58,716 nt of DNA from Sphingobacteriales bacterium (lineage in GTDB: Bacteria > Bacteroidota > Bacteroidia > Chitinophagales > Chitinophagaceae): positions 1 through 58,716 of the forward strand of contig JACQDV010000048.1 of the NCBI GenBank assembly GCA_016200915.1. Reading direction: 5' to 3'. The notes beneath the pieces are model-generated. The model was not told the origin of the DNA and made no database searches. It saw only the letters and a program-made list of their open reading frames with translations. Both the position numbers and the translations under genes were made by a program. Below are positions 15,298 to 23,845 of the stretch, in pieces. The number at the start of each line of letters is the position of its first letter. Positions within the stretch are counted from its first letter, which is position 1.

Positions 15298-16715
15298 TAA
15301 ATATCAATCGCCTCACCATAAGCAGCAGCGGTTGCTTCTTTCACTGCTTCACTCATCGTTGGGTGAGGGTGAACGGAGTTTAATATTTCGTGGTAAGTAG
15401 TTTCTAATTTTCTTGCTACTACTACTTCAGCAATCATATCAGTAACACCATTACCAATCATGTGTGCTCCGAGGAACTCACCATATTTAGCATCGAATAT
15501 TACTTTTACAAAACCATCTGTATTACCGGCAGCACTGGCTTTACCACTGGCCATGAATGGGAACTTACCAACCTTTACTTCATAGCCTGCATCTTTAGCC
15601 TGTTTTTCTGTATAGCCTACAGAAGCAATTTCAGGAGTGCAATAAGTACAACCGGGAATATTATTATAATCCATCGGCTCAGGTAAGTGATGATATTTCT
15701 TTTCTAAATAACCAATATGTTCTGCAGCAAGTATTCCTTCTTTACCGGCAACGTGGGCTAATGCTTGTCCCGGTGCACAATCACCAATAGCATAAATAGA
15801 AGCTACATTGGTTTGTCCGTATTTATCAACTACTACTTTTCCTTTTTCTGTTTTAATACCACTTTCTTCCAAACCAATATTTTCAATGTTGGCAGCAATA
15901 CCAACTGCACTTAATAATATATCAGCTTCCAAAGTAGTTTCGCCACTCGCAGATTTTACTTTTGCTTTTACACCATTGCCACTTGTATCAACAGCCGTTA
16001 CTTCGGCGCTTGTCATAATGGTAATACCTTTTTTCTTTAACTGCTTTTCTAATTCTTTTGAAACCTCTTCATCTTCTACCGGCACTACTCTTGGCATAAA
16101 CTCAACCACCGTAACTTTTGTTCCCATGCTGTTGTAGAAATCAGCAAACTCAACACCAATGGCACCACTTCCCACAACGATCATGCTGTTTGGCTGCTGT
16201 GGTAATACCATTGCTTCACGGTAGCCAATGATCTTTTTACCATCAACAGGCATTGCCGGTAACTGGCGGCTGCGGGCACCCGTTGCAATTACAATATATT
16301 TTCCTTCTACTACTTGTTTCTTACCATCAGTCCCGCCACTTGGCGGGATTACTTCAATCTTACCTTTACCGGCAACTTTTCCATAACCCATTATCACATC
16401 AATCTTGTTCTTCTTCATCAGGAACTGCACACCTTTGCTCATTTTATCTGCCACACCACGGCTGCGTTTAATCACCGCCGGAAAATCATGCTGCACACCA
16501 GTTATATTAATACCATAGTTAGTGCTGTGTTTAGCGTAATCATAAACCTGTGCACTTTTTAATAAAGCCTTTGTTGGAATACAACCCCAGTTTAAACAAA
16601 CACCACCCAAACTTTCTTTTTCAATAATTGCTACTTTAAAGCCAAGCTGTGAAGCACGGATAGCAGCGGGATAACCACCAGGACCACTACCGAGCACAAT
16701 AACATCGTATGCCAT
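15297..16715 (-). CDS. lpdA: Dihydrolipoyl dehydrogenase (E3)
   Basis: This 472-aa flavoprotein reoxidises dihydrolipoamide with NAD+ in pyruvate/2-oxoglutarate dehydrogenase or glycine cleavage complexes. Visible features are the FAD loop GSGPGGYPAA (9-18), the redox-active disulfide C40-LNWG-C45, a second nucleotide loop VVGSGAIGVEF, the AIGDC motif and the C-terminal H451-PTMS-E456 dyad. The length is standard. The gene stands alone with its own -7 box at 16786 and terminator at 15230. Which complex it serves cannot be told from the window. Confidence 0.96.
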   Translation of the reverse strand: MAYDVIVLGSGPGGYPAAIRASQLGFKVAIIEKESLGGVCLNWGCIPTKALLKSAQVYDYAKHSTNYGINITGVQHDFPAVIKRSRGVADKMSKGVQFLMKKNKIDVIMGYGKVAGKGKIEVIPPSGGTDGKKQVVEGKYIVIATGARSRQLPAMPVDGKKIIGYREAMVLPQQPNSMIVVGSGAIGVEFADFYNSMGTKVTVVEFMPRVVPVEDEEVSKELEKQLKKKGITIMTSAEVTAVDTSGNGVKAKVKSASGETTLEADILLSAVGIAANIENIGLEESGIKTEKGKVVVDKYGQTNVASIYAIGDCAPGQALAHVAGKEGILAAEHIGYLEKKYHHLPEPMDYNNIPGCTYCTPEIASVGYTEKQAKDAGYEVKVGKFPFMASGKASAAGNTDGFVKVIFDAKYGEFLGAHMIGNGVTDMIAEVVVARKLETTYHEILNSVHPHPTMSEAVKEATAAAYGEAIDI

Positions 16716-16717
16716 AT

Positions 16718-16765
16718 GTTGTTAATTTGATAATTTGAAGATTTGACAATTAGCCAATTGAATTG
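16718..16765. repeat. Degenerate 8-bp tandem array in the lpd leader
   Basis: Six octamers are in register: GTTGTTAA, TTTGATAA, TTTGAAGA, TTTGACAA, TTAGCCAA and TTGAATTG. The array starts 2 bp from the lpd start codon, so it forms most of the 5' untranslated leader of lpd. Confidence 0.75.
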
Positions 16766-16785
16766 GTTTCTTTGCTTATGAGGTG

Positions 16786-16793
16786 CGAAGGTA
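16786..16793 (-). promoter_or_regulatory. -7 box of lpd
   Basis: On the minus strand TACCTTCG fits TAnnTT(T/C)G. The transcript would start about 65 nt before the lpd ATG and run through the 8-bp array. Confidence 0.5.
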
Positions 16794-16836
16794 ATTCATG
16801 ACGGGGAATTGGCAAAAGGGGCTTGTTGCGCTGTAA

Positions 16837-17997
16837 TCACCTCACCAGGTAAATCGTTTCTTTTAATTCAACCGGTTTATTTTCTACTATTCCTCTTAAA
16901 ACAAAAACATAAGTTCCCGAAGGCTTGGGGGCGCCTTTATAACTACCATCCCATCCCAGCTCAGGATTATTGGTTGAGAAAAGTTTGGCACCCGAACGGT
17001 CATAAACTGAAAACTCTTGCAATATAATAGCTACATCAGGTGGTATGCGGAAGATATCATTAAGCCCGTCACCATTGGGTGAAAAAGTATTAGGCATATA
17101 CAGGCGGCGGAATACTTTTATTTTAATGTCTTCATTTACTGTACAGCTATTATTTACCACAACCAAAAGGTGAAGTTCGGTGGCATTAAGCAGTGGTAAC
17201 GTTAACGGTGACAATGACTGAGGATTAACCAATGAACCGGAAGGTGACCAGTTGAATGACAGGTAATCAGCAGTGATTATTGTATTAATTTGTAACTGTG
17301 TTCCGGCAACTACTACAGTGTCTTTAGGGCGAATTAATACTGTGGGTAATAATTTAGCATTTATAACTATCGGGTTGGATGCAACAGGAAATGGGTTACA
17401 GGGATTATCGGAAGTGACATAGCAAATTACTTTATCATTATTATTCAATGAAGATGTTGTGAAATCTGACTGAAACCCCATTGGCTGATCATTTATTTTC
17501 CATACATAAACAGGGCTTCTTCCGCCATTTGTTACATCAGAAAAAAACTGTACAGGTGTACCCGGACAAATATTATTTGCCGTAGCTCTTATACTAACAG
17601 AAGGCTGTGCATCTGTAAATACATTAACGATAACAATATTAGAAGCAGCATTATATGTTTCCAGGCCAATGAATGTTGGGTCGGCTGTTAAGAAACATTG
17701 TATGGCATCGTCTGTTCCAAGATCAGCTGTTGAATAAATATCTTTTGTTTCATTAGGAACAATAACCCCGTTTTTTTTCCATTGATATGAAGGATTAGCA
17801 CCTGCATTAGTAGTAGTAGCTGTAAAACTGATGGTAGCTCCTTTACACAAGTCAAGTGTACTGGCTACTACTTTTACAGATGGGATTAAAAAAGTTTTTC
17901 TTGCAGGGTTACTGAACAAAATAACAGGTACCAGTATAGCAGCAATAAATGCTATACACTTTGTCTTTATTGATATAAAAGAGTAAAACAGTTCCAC
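16837..17997 (-). CDS. Exported Ig-like protein with T9SS type B sorting domain
   Basis: This 386-aa protein has an N-terminal hydrophobic segment (about 12-30) acting as signal peptide. Two or three Ig/PKD-like beta domains follow, recognised by YQWKKNGVIVP and YVWKINDQPM with paired Cys. The last ~85 residues are a CHU_C / gliding-motility C-terminal domain, with MPNTFSPNGDGLND, VYDRSGAKLF, GWDGSYKG and a final ETIYLVR. By family knowledge this tail directs export through the type IX secretion system and surface attachment. It is probably an adhesin or matrix protein. The same tail type is on the 1444-aa protein at 23846. Confidence 0.88.
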   Translation of the reverse strand: MELFYSFISIKTKCIAFIAAILVPVILFSNPARKTFLIPSVKVVASTLDLCKGATISFTATTTNAGANPSYQWKKNGVIVPNETKDIYSTADLGTDDAIQCFLTADPTFIGLETYNAASNIVIVNVFTDAQPSVSIRATANNICPGTPVQFFSDVTNGGRSPVYVWKINDQPMGFQSDFTTSSLNNNDKVICYVTSDNPCNPFPVASNPIVINAKLLPTVLIRPKDTVVVAGTQLQINTIITADYLSFNWSPSGSLVNPQSLSPLTLPLLNATELHLLVVVNNSCTVNEDIKIKVFRRLYMPNTFSPNGDGLNDIFRIPPDVAIILQEFSVYDRSGAKLFSTNNPELGWDGSYKGAPKPSGTYVFVLRGIVENKPVELKETIYLVR

Positions 17998-18104
17998 AGG
18001 AGTAAATCGTTAGCGAACTTTTTGCCTTTGTAAGGTACTAAAAATACAGAATTGATGGTATTGCTGTTTAACCGGGAAAGCTAATTTAATGTTTGAACCG
18101 GATA

Positions 18105-18578
18105 TTAGCTATGATGATACTTCTCATTACGGTTAATACTACAGGCCCGGTACACCTGTTCCGCTAAGATCAACCGCACCAGCTGGTGGGGAAATACTAA
18201 TAGAGAAAGACTCCATTTAAAATTAGCTCTCTTTAAAACTGCTTCATCCAAACCATACGCTCCACCAATGAGGAATATAAGGTTGCGGGTGCTTTCGTTG
18301 GCTCTTTTCTGAATAAAATCTGCCAACCCTTCACTGCTCAGTTGTTTACCTCTTTCATCTAATGCAATTAAATAATCATCTTTCTGCAACCAGTCTAATA
18401 CTATTTCTCCTTCTTTCTTTTTCAAATCCATTTCACTCAGCATACCGCTGTTTTTGGGTAAAGGGATAATGCTCCATTCAACCGGGTAATACTTGGATAT
18501 GCGGTTGGTAAAATCTTCCACACCCGCCTTTATATATGGCTCGTGATTTTTACCAATACTCCAGAAAGAAATTTTCAT
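18105..18578 (-). CDS. rlmH: 23S rRNA (pseudouridine1915-N3)-methyltransferase RlmH
   Basis: This 157-aa SPOUT-class enzyme methylates pseudouridine 1915 in helix 69 of 23S rRNA using S-adenosylmethionine. Family features are ALDERGKQLSSEGLA, the SAM-binding loop FLIGGAYGLDEAV, and the trefoil-knot C-terminus with FPHQLVRLILAEQVYRA and the terminal YHH. The length is typical. A -7 box sits only 5 bp before the ATG, implying an almost leaderless mRNA, and a fold-back sequence lies immediately beyond it. Confidence 0.95.
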   Translation of the reverse strand: MKISFWSIGKNHEPYIKAGVEDFTNRISKYYPVEWSIIPLPKNSGMLSEMDLKKKEGEIVLDWLQKDDYLIALDERGKQLSSEGLADFIQKRANESTRNLIFLIGGAYGLDEAVLKRANFKWSLSLLVFPHQLVRLILAEQVYRACSINRNEKYHHS

Positions 18579-18582
18579 GGAT

Positions 18583-18590
18583 CAAATGTA
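18583..18590 (-). promoter_or_regulatory. -7 box of rlmH, suggesting a leaderless transcript
   Basis: On the minus strand TACATTTG is an exact TAnnTTTG match, ending 4 bp before the start codon at 18578. With the usual 5-8 nt to the start point, transcription would begin at or next to the AUG. Confidence 0.6.
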
Positions 18591-18593
18591 AGC

Positions 18594-18793
18594 AGGTGTC
18601 TCACATTTTTAAAATGTCTGACACCTTTTTGCCGGGGGCCTTTCAGAATTTCGCATGTTGACCCACCCCAATTAAACCGTCTCTTATTTTAAAAAACAAT
18701 GGCCCCTCCCGGGAGGGGATAAAAAGACTGCTAACTGAAATTCAAAAGAGCTATACAATGCGAAAATTTGAAATCACTCTTTTTATCTGACAC
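18594..18793. repeat. Candidate fold-back (MITE-like) element
   Basis: The 200-bp stretch fills most of the rlmH/acylase gap. It starts with AGGTGTC and ends with GACACCT. The first 33 bp form their own hairpin (AGGTGTC..ACATTTT / AAAATGT..GACACCT). An inner inverted pair lies at 18643-18658 and 18758-18773 (14/16), and a perfect 16-bp palindrome CCCCTCCCGGGAGGGG sits at the centre (18703-18718). There is no coding capacity. The nested symmetry suggests a non-autonomous element, although only this copy is in view. Confidence 0.45.
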
Positions 18794-18806
18794 CTTCTCA
18801 CTCAAA

Positions 18807-18848
18807 CTACAAACCATAAACTATAAACCACAAACCATAAACTTTATT
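18807..18848. repeat. Degenerate 7-bp tandem array upstream of the acylase gene
   Basis: Heptamers CTACAAA, CCATAAA, CTATAAA, CCACAAA, CCATAAA and CTTTATT lie in register, ending 31 bp before the ATG at 18880. The unit set is the same as at 7067. Confidence 0.8.
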
Positions 18849-18879
18849 TTTCTTATTTTACAGCCATATTGTTTGTCTT

Positions 18880-21333
18880 ATGAGAATAGTTCCCTTCCTC
18901 ATTTCTGCCACTGTTACAGTTAGTTTGGTATATGCATTAAATAAAAAACTTGGGCCTGCGCCACCGTTAGGTAAATTTTTAAGTCCGCAGCATGGCTTCT
19001 GGCAAAATGCTGATCCATCGGATATGGATTATAATGCCGATTTAAAACTAAACGGGCTAAAAGATGATGCTGAAGTTTATATTGATGAACGATTGGTGCC
19101 ACATGTATTTGTGAAAAATGAAACCGATGCTTATTTCGTACAGGGTTATCTGCATGCAAAGTTTCGTTTATGGCAAATGGAATTTCAAACACATGCCGCT
19201 GCAGGAAGGATAAGTGAGATATTAGGAGAGAACCCTAAAGTATTAAACTTTGACAGGGAACAAAGAAGGCTGGGGATGGTGTATGCTGCTGAACGTTCTT
19301 TGCAGGTAGTAGAAGCTGACCCGGATTCAAAAACAATTAATGATGCTTATACAGCAGGTGTGAATGCCTGGATTGATGAATTGAAAGAAAGTGAACTGCC
19401 CATTGAATATAAACTGCTGGATTATGAACCTGAACACTGGACTAATTTAAAAACAGCGTTGTTCTTAAAATATATGAGTAAGGACCTGGCAGGAAGTGAA
19501 AATGATTTTGAATATACCAATGCTAAAACCATTTTTTCTGCTCAAGATTTTGAAAAGCTCTACCCGTTAGCTGCTGATTCATTAGATCCCATCATTCCCA
19601 AAGGAACGCCGTTTACCGATACAGCAGTAGCATTAAAGATTCCTGCCACTGCGGATTCATTATACTTTGCTAAAAAAGATACTATCAATATTAAAGAAAC
19701 AAAACCTGATCCGGATAATGGTAGTAACAACTGGGCAGTGAGCGGAAAGAAAACAAAAAGCGGTTATCCTATTTTGTGTAATGATCCTCACTTGTCACTC
19801 AATCTTCCATCGCTTTGGTTTGAAATGCAGTTAAGCACACCAACTTACAATGCTTATGGAGCTACCTTCCCTGGTGCACCGGCAGTTATTATTGGATTTA
19901 ATGATAGTTGTTCCTTTGGATTTACCAATGGAGGAAGAGATGTAAGAGACTATTATGAAATCAGTTTCCTTGATTCCACCAGGATGGAATATAAATTCAA
20001 TAATGAGTGGAAGAAAACAAACTGGAGAGTAGAAACAATTAAAGTAAAAGGCAAGCCTGATTATATTGATAGTGTAGCGTACATACCGGAGTTTGGCCCG
20101 GTAATGTATGACCGTTCTTTTACCGGTAATAACCGTACAGAAAGTAAACATTATTACGCTTGCCGATGGAAAGCACATGATCCCAGCAATGAAATAAAAA
20201 TATTTATAGGCTTAGACAGGGCAAAGAATTATAATGATTATGCAGAAGCAATAAAGAACTTACATACACCCGGGCAAAACTGTGTGTTTGCCTGCAAGAA
20301 TGGTGATATTGCTCTATGGTGCCAGGGAGAGTTTCCTGCGAAGTGGAAAGACCAGGGAAAATTTGTAATGCCGGGAACAGATAGTTCCTATATGTGGCAA
20401 TCAATGATTCCTCAATATCAAAACCCGCATCAGCATAATCCTGCAAGAAATTTTGTAAGCAGTGCTAACCAGGTGCCGGTTGATATTACTAACTATCCAT
20501 ACTATCTCGGTGGAAGTTATCCATTGTATCGTGGCATCAGCATTAACCGCCGCTTATCTGCTATGGATAGCGGAACCGTAACGGTTGATGATATGAAAAA
20601 ACTGCAGACAGATAATTACAATGTGTTTGCTGAATATACAAGACCATTATTGCTCAAATATATTGATGCGACCAAGCTAAATGATGAAGAAAGAAAATAT
20701 CTTGACCAGTTAAGAAACTGGAACCTGCGCAATGATATAAATGAAACGGGACCTACCATTTTTAATTTGTGGTATGATACATTGCAGGTAAAAACATTTG
20801 CAGACGAATTAAACAAAACCAGCTTACCGTTGCACTGGCCTGAAGCCAGTACTTTATCAGAAGCATTGGCAAAAGATCCATCTTATAAGTTTATTGATAA
20901 TATTAATACACCACAAAAAGAAACAGCGCAGGATATTGTAACCGCAGCTCTCAAAGCAGCAGTGCCGGTAATAAAGCAGGCGGAAGCAAATCATACATTA
21001 GCATGGGCGGCATTTAAAGATACACATGTGAGTCACCTTACAAAGCAGGCAGCATTTAGTCGTTTGCATTTGCCTATTGGTGGAGGTAATCATATCATCA
21101 ATGCTACCAAAGCAGATCATGGCCCCAGCTGGAGAATGATTGTGGAGATGACACCACAAACCAATGCATGGGGCGTTTATCCCGGCGGACAAAATGGTAA
21201 TCCCGGCAGTAAGTATTATGATATGTTTATTGATAAATGGGCGGCGGGAGAGTATTACCCTTTGTGGTTAATGAAAGCATCAGAGAAAAATGATAAAAGG
21301 GTGAAGTGGGTAATGAAGTTGAGCAAAATGTAA
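18880..21333 (+). CDS. Penicillin acylase family (Ntn) hydrolase
   Basis: This 817-aa exported amidase precursor of the N-terminal nucleophile superfamily has an N-terminal hydrophobic segment (2-20) as signal peptide or anchor. The alpha-chain region (to about 281) includes YVQGYLHAKFRLWQME. The autocleavage site is G281-S282 in GSNNWAVSG, making Ser282 the new N-terminal nucleophile of the beta chain. NDPHLSLNLPSLW and the C-terminal GPSWRMIVEM and GGQNGNPGS segments are family hallmarks. It hydrolyses amide bonds in the periplasm. Candidate substrates are N-acyl-homoserine lactones, acylated amino acids or beta-lactams, and the sequence does not decide between them. Confidence 0.93.
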   Translation: MRIVPFLISATVTVSLVYALNKKLGPAPPLGKFLSPQHGFWQNADPSDMDYNADLKLNGLKDDAEVYIDERLVPHVFVKNETDAYFVQGYLHAKFRLWQMEFQTHAAAGRISEILGENPKVLNFDREQRRLGMVYAAERSLQVVEADPDSKTINDAYTAGVNAWIDELKESELPIEYKLLDYEPEHWTNLKTALFLKYMSKDLAGSENDFEYTNAKTIFSAQDFEKLYPLAADSLDPIIPKGTPFTDTAVALKIPATADSLYFAKKDTINIKETKPDPDNGSNNWAVSGKKTKSGYPILCNDPHLSLNLPSLWFEMQLSTPTYNAYGATFPGAPAVIIGFNDSCSFGFTNGGRDVRDYYEISFLDSTRMEYKFNNEWKKTNWRVETIKVKGKPDYIDSVAYIPEFGPVMYDRSFTGNNRTESKHYYACRWKAHDPSNEIKIFIGLDRAKNYNDYAEAIKNLHTPGQNCVFACKNGDIALWCQGEFPAKWKDQGKFVMPGTDSSYMWQSMIPQYQNPHQHNPARNFVSSANQVPVDITNYPYYLGGSYPLYRGISINRRLSAMDSGTVTVDDMKKLQTDNYNVFAEYTRPLLLKYIDATKLNDEERKYLDQLRNWNLRNDINETGPTIFNLWYDTLQVKTFADELNKTSLPLHWPEASTLSEALAKDPSYKFIDNINTPQKETAQDIVTAALKAAVPVIKQAEANHTLAWAAFKDTHVSHLTKQAAFSRLHLPIGGGNHIINATKADHGPSWRMIVEMTPQTNAWGVYPGGQNGNPGSKYYDMFIDKWAAGEYYPLWLMKASEKNDKRVKWVMKLSKM

Positions 21334-21428
21334 TGCTCAATGACTCAATTGCGTAATGACGCAACTAATAAATTAAACAACAATAGAATTGAGCCATTGA
21401 GCCATTGAGCCATTGAGCAATTGTGTAA
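21333..21428. repeat. Degenerate 8-bp tandem array (twelve units) filling an intergenic gap
   Basis: The octamer register is unbroken from the acylase stop codon almost to the next gene: ATGCTCAA, TGACTCAA, TTGCGTAA, TGACGCAA and others, then TTGAGCCA three times and TTGAGCAA. The three identical units suggest recent expansion. Confidence 0.85.
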
Positions 21429-21444
21429 TTAAAAAATCAGTATT

Positions 21445-21792
21445 ATGAAATTTATAGTCTCCCTTATACTAACTGCTTTATTAAGTTTTGCCTTTGGAAT
21501 GTATATGCCGTGGTGGAGTGTTGCCTTTGCTGCATTTATTGTAGCAGTGCTTATTCCTCAAACACCCGGTAGATCTTTTTTAACTGGCTTTATTGCTTTA
21601 TTCCTGTTGTGGGGCATACTCACTTTTTATATTGATGTGCAGAATGAACATATTCTTTCCCAAAGAGTGGCAGAGCTTATCATTAAATCCAAATCATCTT
21701 TTGTGATGATATTGCTTACCGCATTGATCGGTGCATTGGTAGGAGGGTTTGCTGCGTTGAGTGGGAGTTATTTGAGAAAGGCGGGGAAATGA
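21445..21792 (+). CDS. Small integral membrane protein, unknown function
   Basis: The 115-aa protein has four hydrophobic segments (about 3-20, 24-42, 45-64 and 85-108) and a short polar loop DVQNEHILSQRVAELIIKSKSS between the third and fourth. I do not recognise a family. The start MKFIVSLILTALLSFAFG is unambiguous. It follows the acylase gene after the 8-bp array and may share its transcript. Confidence 0.7.
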   Translation: MKFIVSLILTALLSFAFGMYMPWWSVAFAAFIVAVLIPQTPGRSFLTGFIALFLLWGILTFYIDVQNEHILSQRVAELIIKSKSSFVMILLTALIGALVGGFAALSGSYLRKAGK

Positions 21793-21841
21793 GGAAAGCT
21801 TTCGCATATTTTTAAGTTGGCAATCAATTTAAATTTTGCTT

Positions 21842-22264
21842 ATGGATGATGATTTTGCAAAAAAATACGGCTTGTTAACTGATGAAGATCTTCGTCGAAT
21901 AGACGAACGTATGCGAAAAACTGAAGATGAGGGTTTGAAAAATCTTCTAAAGCATTTTGATAGAATACATGACAAACTCTTCACCTTTAATAATATTCTC
22001 ATTGGAGGTTACTTTGCGCTATCAAAATTTACAAACTCACTTTCTATTTGGTATATTTTAATACCGATTTCGAATCTTGCTTTTTTGATTTATATAGAGT
22101 ATCGAATGGTACAAAAAAGCAAATTTGAATCGGAAATAACTCACAAGACTAAAAAGGAAATTGATGAATGGGGCAAATCAATTAATACAACTAATCTATA
22201 TTCTATACTGTCCATATTTACAACATTAGCCGTAACAGTTTTCCTACTGATTCATTTGCTTTAA
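21842..22264 (+). CDS. Hypothetical two-helix membrane protein, 140 aa
   Basis: I do not recognise this protein. The ATG at 21842 (MDDDFAKKYGLLTDEDL) is preferred to a TTG two codons upstream. A charged N-terminal half (DERMRKTEDEGLKNLLKHFDRIHDKLF) is probably helical. Hydrophobic segments lie at about 66-86 and 119-138, separated by a charged stretch (HKTKKEIDEWGK). It looks like a membrane-anchored helical protein. Its composition is more AT-rich than that of the flanking enzymes. Confidence 0.6.
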   Translation: MDDDFAKKYGLLTDEDLRRIDERMRKTEDEGLKNLLKHFDRIHDKLFTFNNILIGGYFALSKFTNSLSIWYILIPISNLAFLIYIEYRMVQKSKFESEITHKTKKEIDEWGKSINTTNLYSILSIFTTLAVTVFLLIHLL

Positions 22265-22324
22265 AAATTCTTTTCCCAAACTAGTTTTTGCTCAGATTTA
22301 CCGGAAGAAATAAAAGTTAATGAC

Positions 22325-22429
22325 ACCGTCATGGCGAGGAACGAAGCCATCTGCTCTATTGATAACAGACATTTTACTATTGTAAGGGCAGATTGCTTCA
22401 CCAAGCTACGCAAGGTTCGCAACGACGGT
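22325..22429. repeat. REP/MITE-like fold-back element
   Basis: Arms 22325-22354 and 22388-22429 are inverted copies. The left begins ACCGTCATGGCGAGGAACG, and the right ends TTCGCAACGACGGT. The right arm carries a 12-nt insertion, and the arms are joined by 33 bp. The element is non-coding and lies in the 361-bp gap before trhO. The words GGCGAGGAACGAAGC and GCAGATTGCTTC are ones I have often seen in bacterial REP-type palindromes. A half copy lies at 15178. Confidence 0.75.
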
Positions 22430-22506
22430 ATTAAAAGGACATTCCTGTTTTTATCAGGCGAGTTAAGAAGTAGTGATCTCATTTATATGTAAAATAAAAC
22501 CTTCAA

Positions 22507-22520
22507 ACACAAACCATAAA
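22507..22520. repeat. Short 7-bp array next to the trhO promoter
   Basis: The heptamers ACACAAA and CCATAAA are of the same family as the array at 18807 and stop 4 bp before the -7 box. They therefore occupy the space between the -33 and -7 elements. Confidence 0.55.
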
Positions 22521-22524
22521 CTTC

Positions 22525-22532
22525 TATCTTTG
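22525..22532 (+). promoter_or_regulatory. -7 box of trhO
   Basis: TATCTTTG is an exact TAnnTTTG match. Transcription would start near 22539, giving an 87-nt leader. Confidence 0.65.
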
Positions 22533-22538
22533 TACCCG

Positions 22539-22625
22539 CTGGTTCACCCTGCAAGTGACCAATTCCGGTAAAACGGAGTTATCAGGAAAATCAATTAAAT
22601 CAAAAAAATCCTGGTTCAGACAATT
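22539..22625 (+). ncRNA. Candidate structured leader of trhO
   Basis: Three consecutive hairpins can be drawn. GGTTCAC/GTGACC with one bulge is at 22541-22560. AATTCCG/CGGAGTT with loop GTAAAA is at 22561-22580. ATCAGGA (22581-22587) pairs with TCCTGGT (22609-22615), where the distal arm is part of the 29-bp repeat. The last hairpin ends 10 nt before the AUG. It could be a cis-regulatory RNA or simply repeat-derived sequence. I cannot match it to a known riboswitch. Confidence 0.35.
22597..22625. repeat. 29-bp dispersed repeat, copy B
   Basis: This matches 15269-15297 at 27 of 29 positions, same orientation on the plus strand. It ends exactly at the trhO ATG, so the repeat forms the ribosome-binding region of trhO. 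Confidence 0.75.
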
Positions 22626-23675
22626 ATGGCACAATTACACAACCGCATCTCCCGCAAGGAGCTGAAAGAGCTTATTCAAAACGACCCCACTCCACGTACT
22701 ACTATTTCTTTTTACAATTATGTACATATTGATGATCCGGTTAAGTTCAGGAATGATCTCTATGTTGCTTTTAAGCAATTAGGCGTATTAGGCAGAATTT
22801 ATATAGCACAGGAAGGAATCAATGCACAAATGAGTGTACCCACTGCTAATTTCGAAGCATTCAAAACACATCTGTATTCATTAGATGGGTTTAATGGGCT
22901 GCGATTGAATATTGCTGTGGATGATGATGGTAAATCATTTTTTGTGCTGGATATAAAAGTCCGCAACAAAATAGTGGCAGATGGTATTCATGATCCTGCA
23001 TTTGATATGCGCAATAAAGGCCGCTATGTAAATGCAGAGCAAATGAATGAACTGCTGAAGGATAAAGAAACAGTGGTGATTGATATGCGTAATCATTATG
23101 AGTATGAAGTGGGACATTTTGAAAATGCATTGGAAATTCCCAGCGATACTTTCCGTGAACAATTGCCCATGGCGGTTGATATGATGAAGGAGGATAGAGA
23201 CAAAAATATAATCATGTACTGCACGGGTGGCATCCGTTGCGAAAAGGCCAGTGCGTATATGCTTCACCGGGGTTTTAAAAATGTATTTCACCTGGAAGGT
23301 GGTATTATCAATTATGCCAAGCAGATAAAAGAGCAGGGATTGAACAGTAAGTTCATTGGAAAGAACTTTGTGTTTGACGAAAGGCTGGGAGAGCGGATCA
23401 CTCCCGATATTATTGCTCATTGTCATCAATGCGGTAAACCTGCCGATACACATACCAACTGCAAAAATGATGGCTGTCACTTGCTCTTTATTCAGTGTGA
23501 AGAATGTGCAGCGAAGTTTGATGACTGTTGCAGTGAAGAATGTAAAACAGTTTATAACATGCCTGTTGAAGACCAAAAAAAGCTGCGGGCAGGTATTGAT
23601 AAAGGCCGTATGGTATTTAATAAATCAAAAGCAGGACGGTTAAGACCAAGACTGGGTAACAAAGGCATAGCATAG
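22626..23675 (+). CDS. trhO: tRNA uridine(34) hydroxylase, rhodanese-type (TrhO/YceA/UPF0176)
   Basis: TrhO catalyses oxygen-dependent 5-hydroxylation of wobble uridine 34 in certain tRNAs. The 349-aa protein has the N-terminal acylphosphatase-like domain (about 25-115, with [15 protein letters not shown]). The rhodanese domain (about 130-240) follows, with the active-site loop C199-TGGIRC and EKASAYM. A C-terminal Cys cluster ([14 protein letters not shown] and [16 protein letters not shown]) may bind zinc. The ATG directly follows the 29-bp repeat. The gene has its own promoter and no operon partner. Confidence 0.93.
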   Translation: MAQLHNRISRKELKELIQNDPTPRTTISFYNYVHIDDPVKFRNDLYVAFKQLGVLGRIYIAQEGINAQMSVPTANFEAFKTHLYSLDGFNGLRLNIAVDDDGKSFFVLDIKVRNKIVADGIHDPAFDMRNKGRYVNAEQMNELLKDKETVVIDMRNHYEYEVGHFENALEIPSDTFREQLPMAVDMMKEDRDKNIIMYCTGGIRCEKASAYMLHRGFKNVFHLEGGIINYAKQIKEQGLNSKFIGKNFVFDERLGERITPDIIAHCHQCGKPADTHTNCKNDGCHLLFIQCEECAAKFDDCCSEECKTVYNMPVEDQKKLRAGIDKGRMVFNKSKAGRLRPRLGNKGIA

Positions 23676-23845
23676 CAAAAATCGTAAAAGCTACATTCTT
23701 TCCCGAGTAGATTCCCGTATTTTATTATTAGTACATACGTTTTGTAATTATTACACGTTTTCAGAGTATTATTCCTCATTGGTTTTTAAGAATTAATATT
23801 TTTTACAGGCCAGGAGGTAATATTATTTTCTAATCGAATATCTAT

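Noticed and set aside
22541-22580. Possible tRNA fragment (GGTTCACC start)
   Set aside because: No acceptor stem, anticodon arm or T-loop can be drawn around it.
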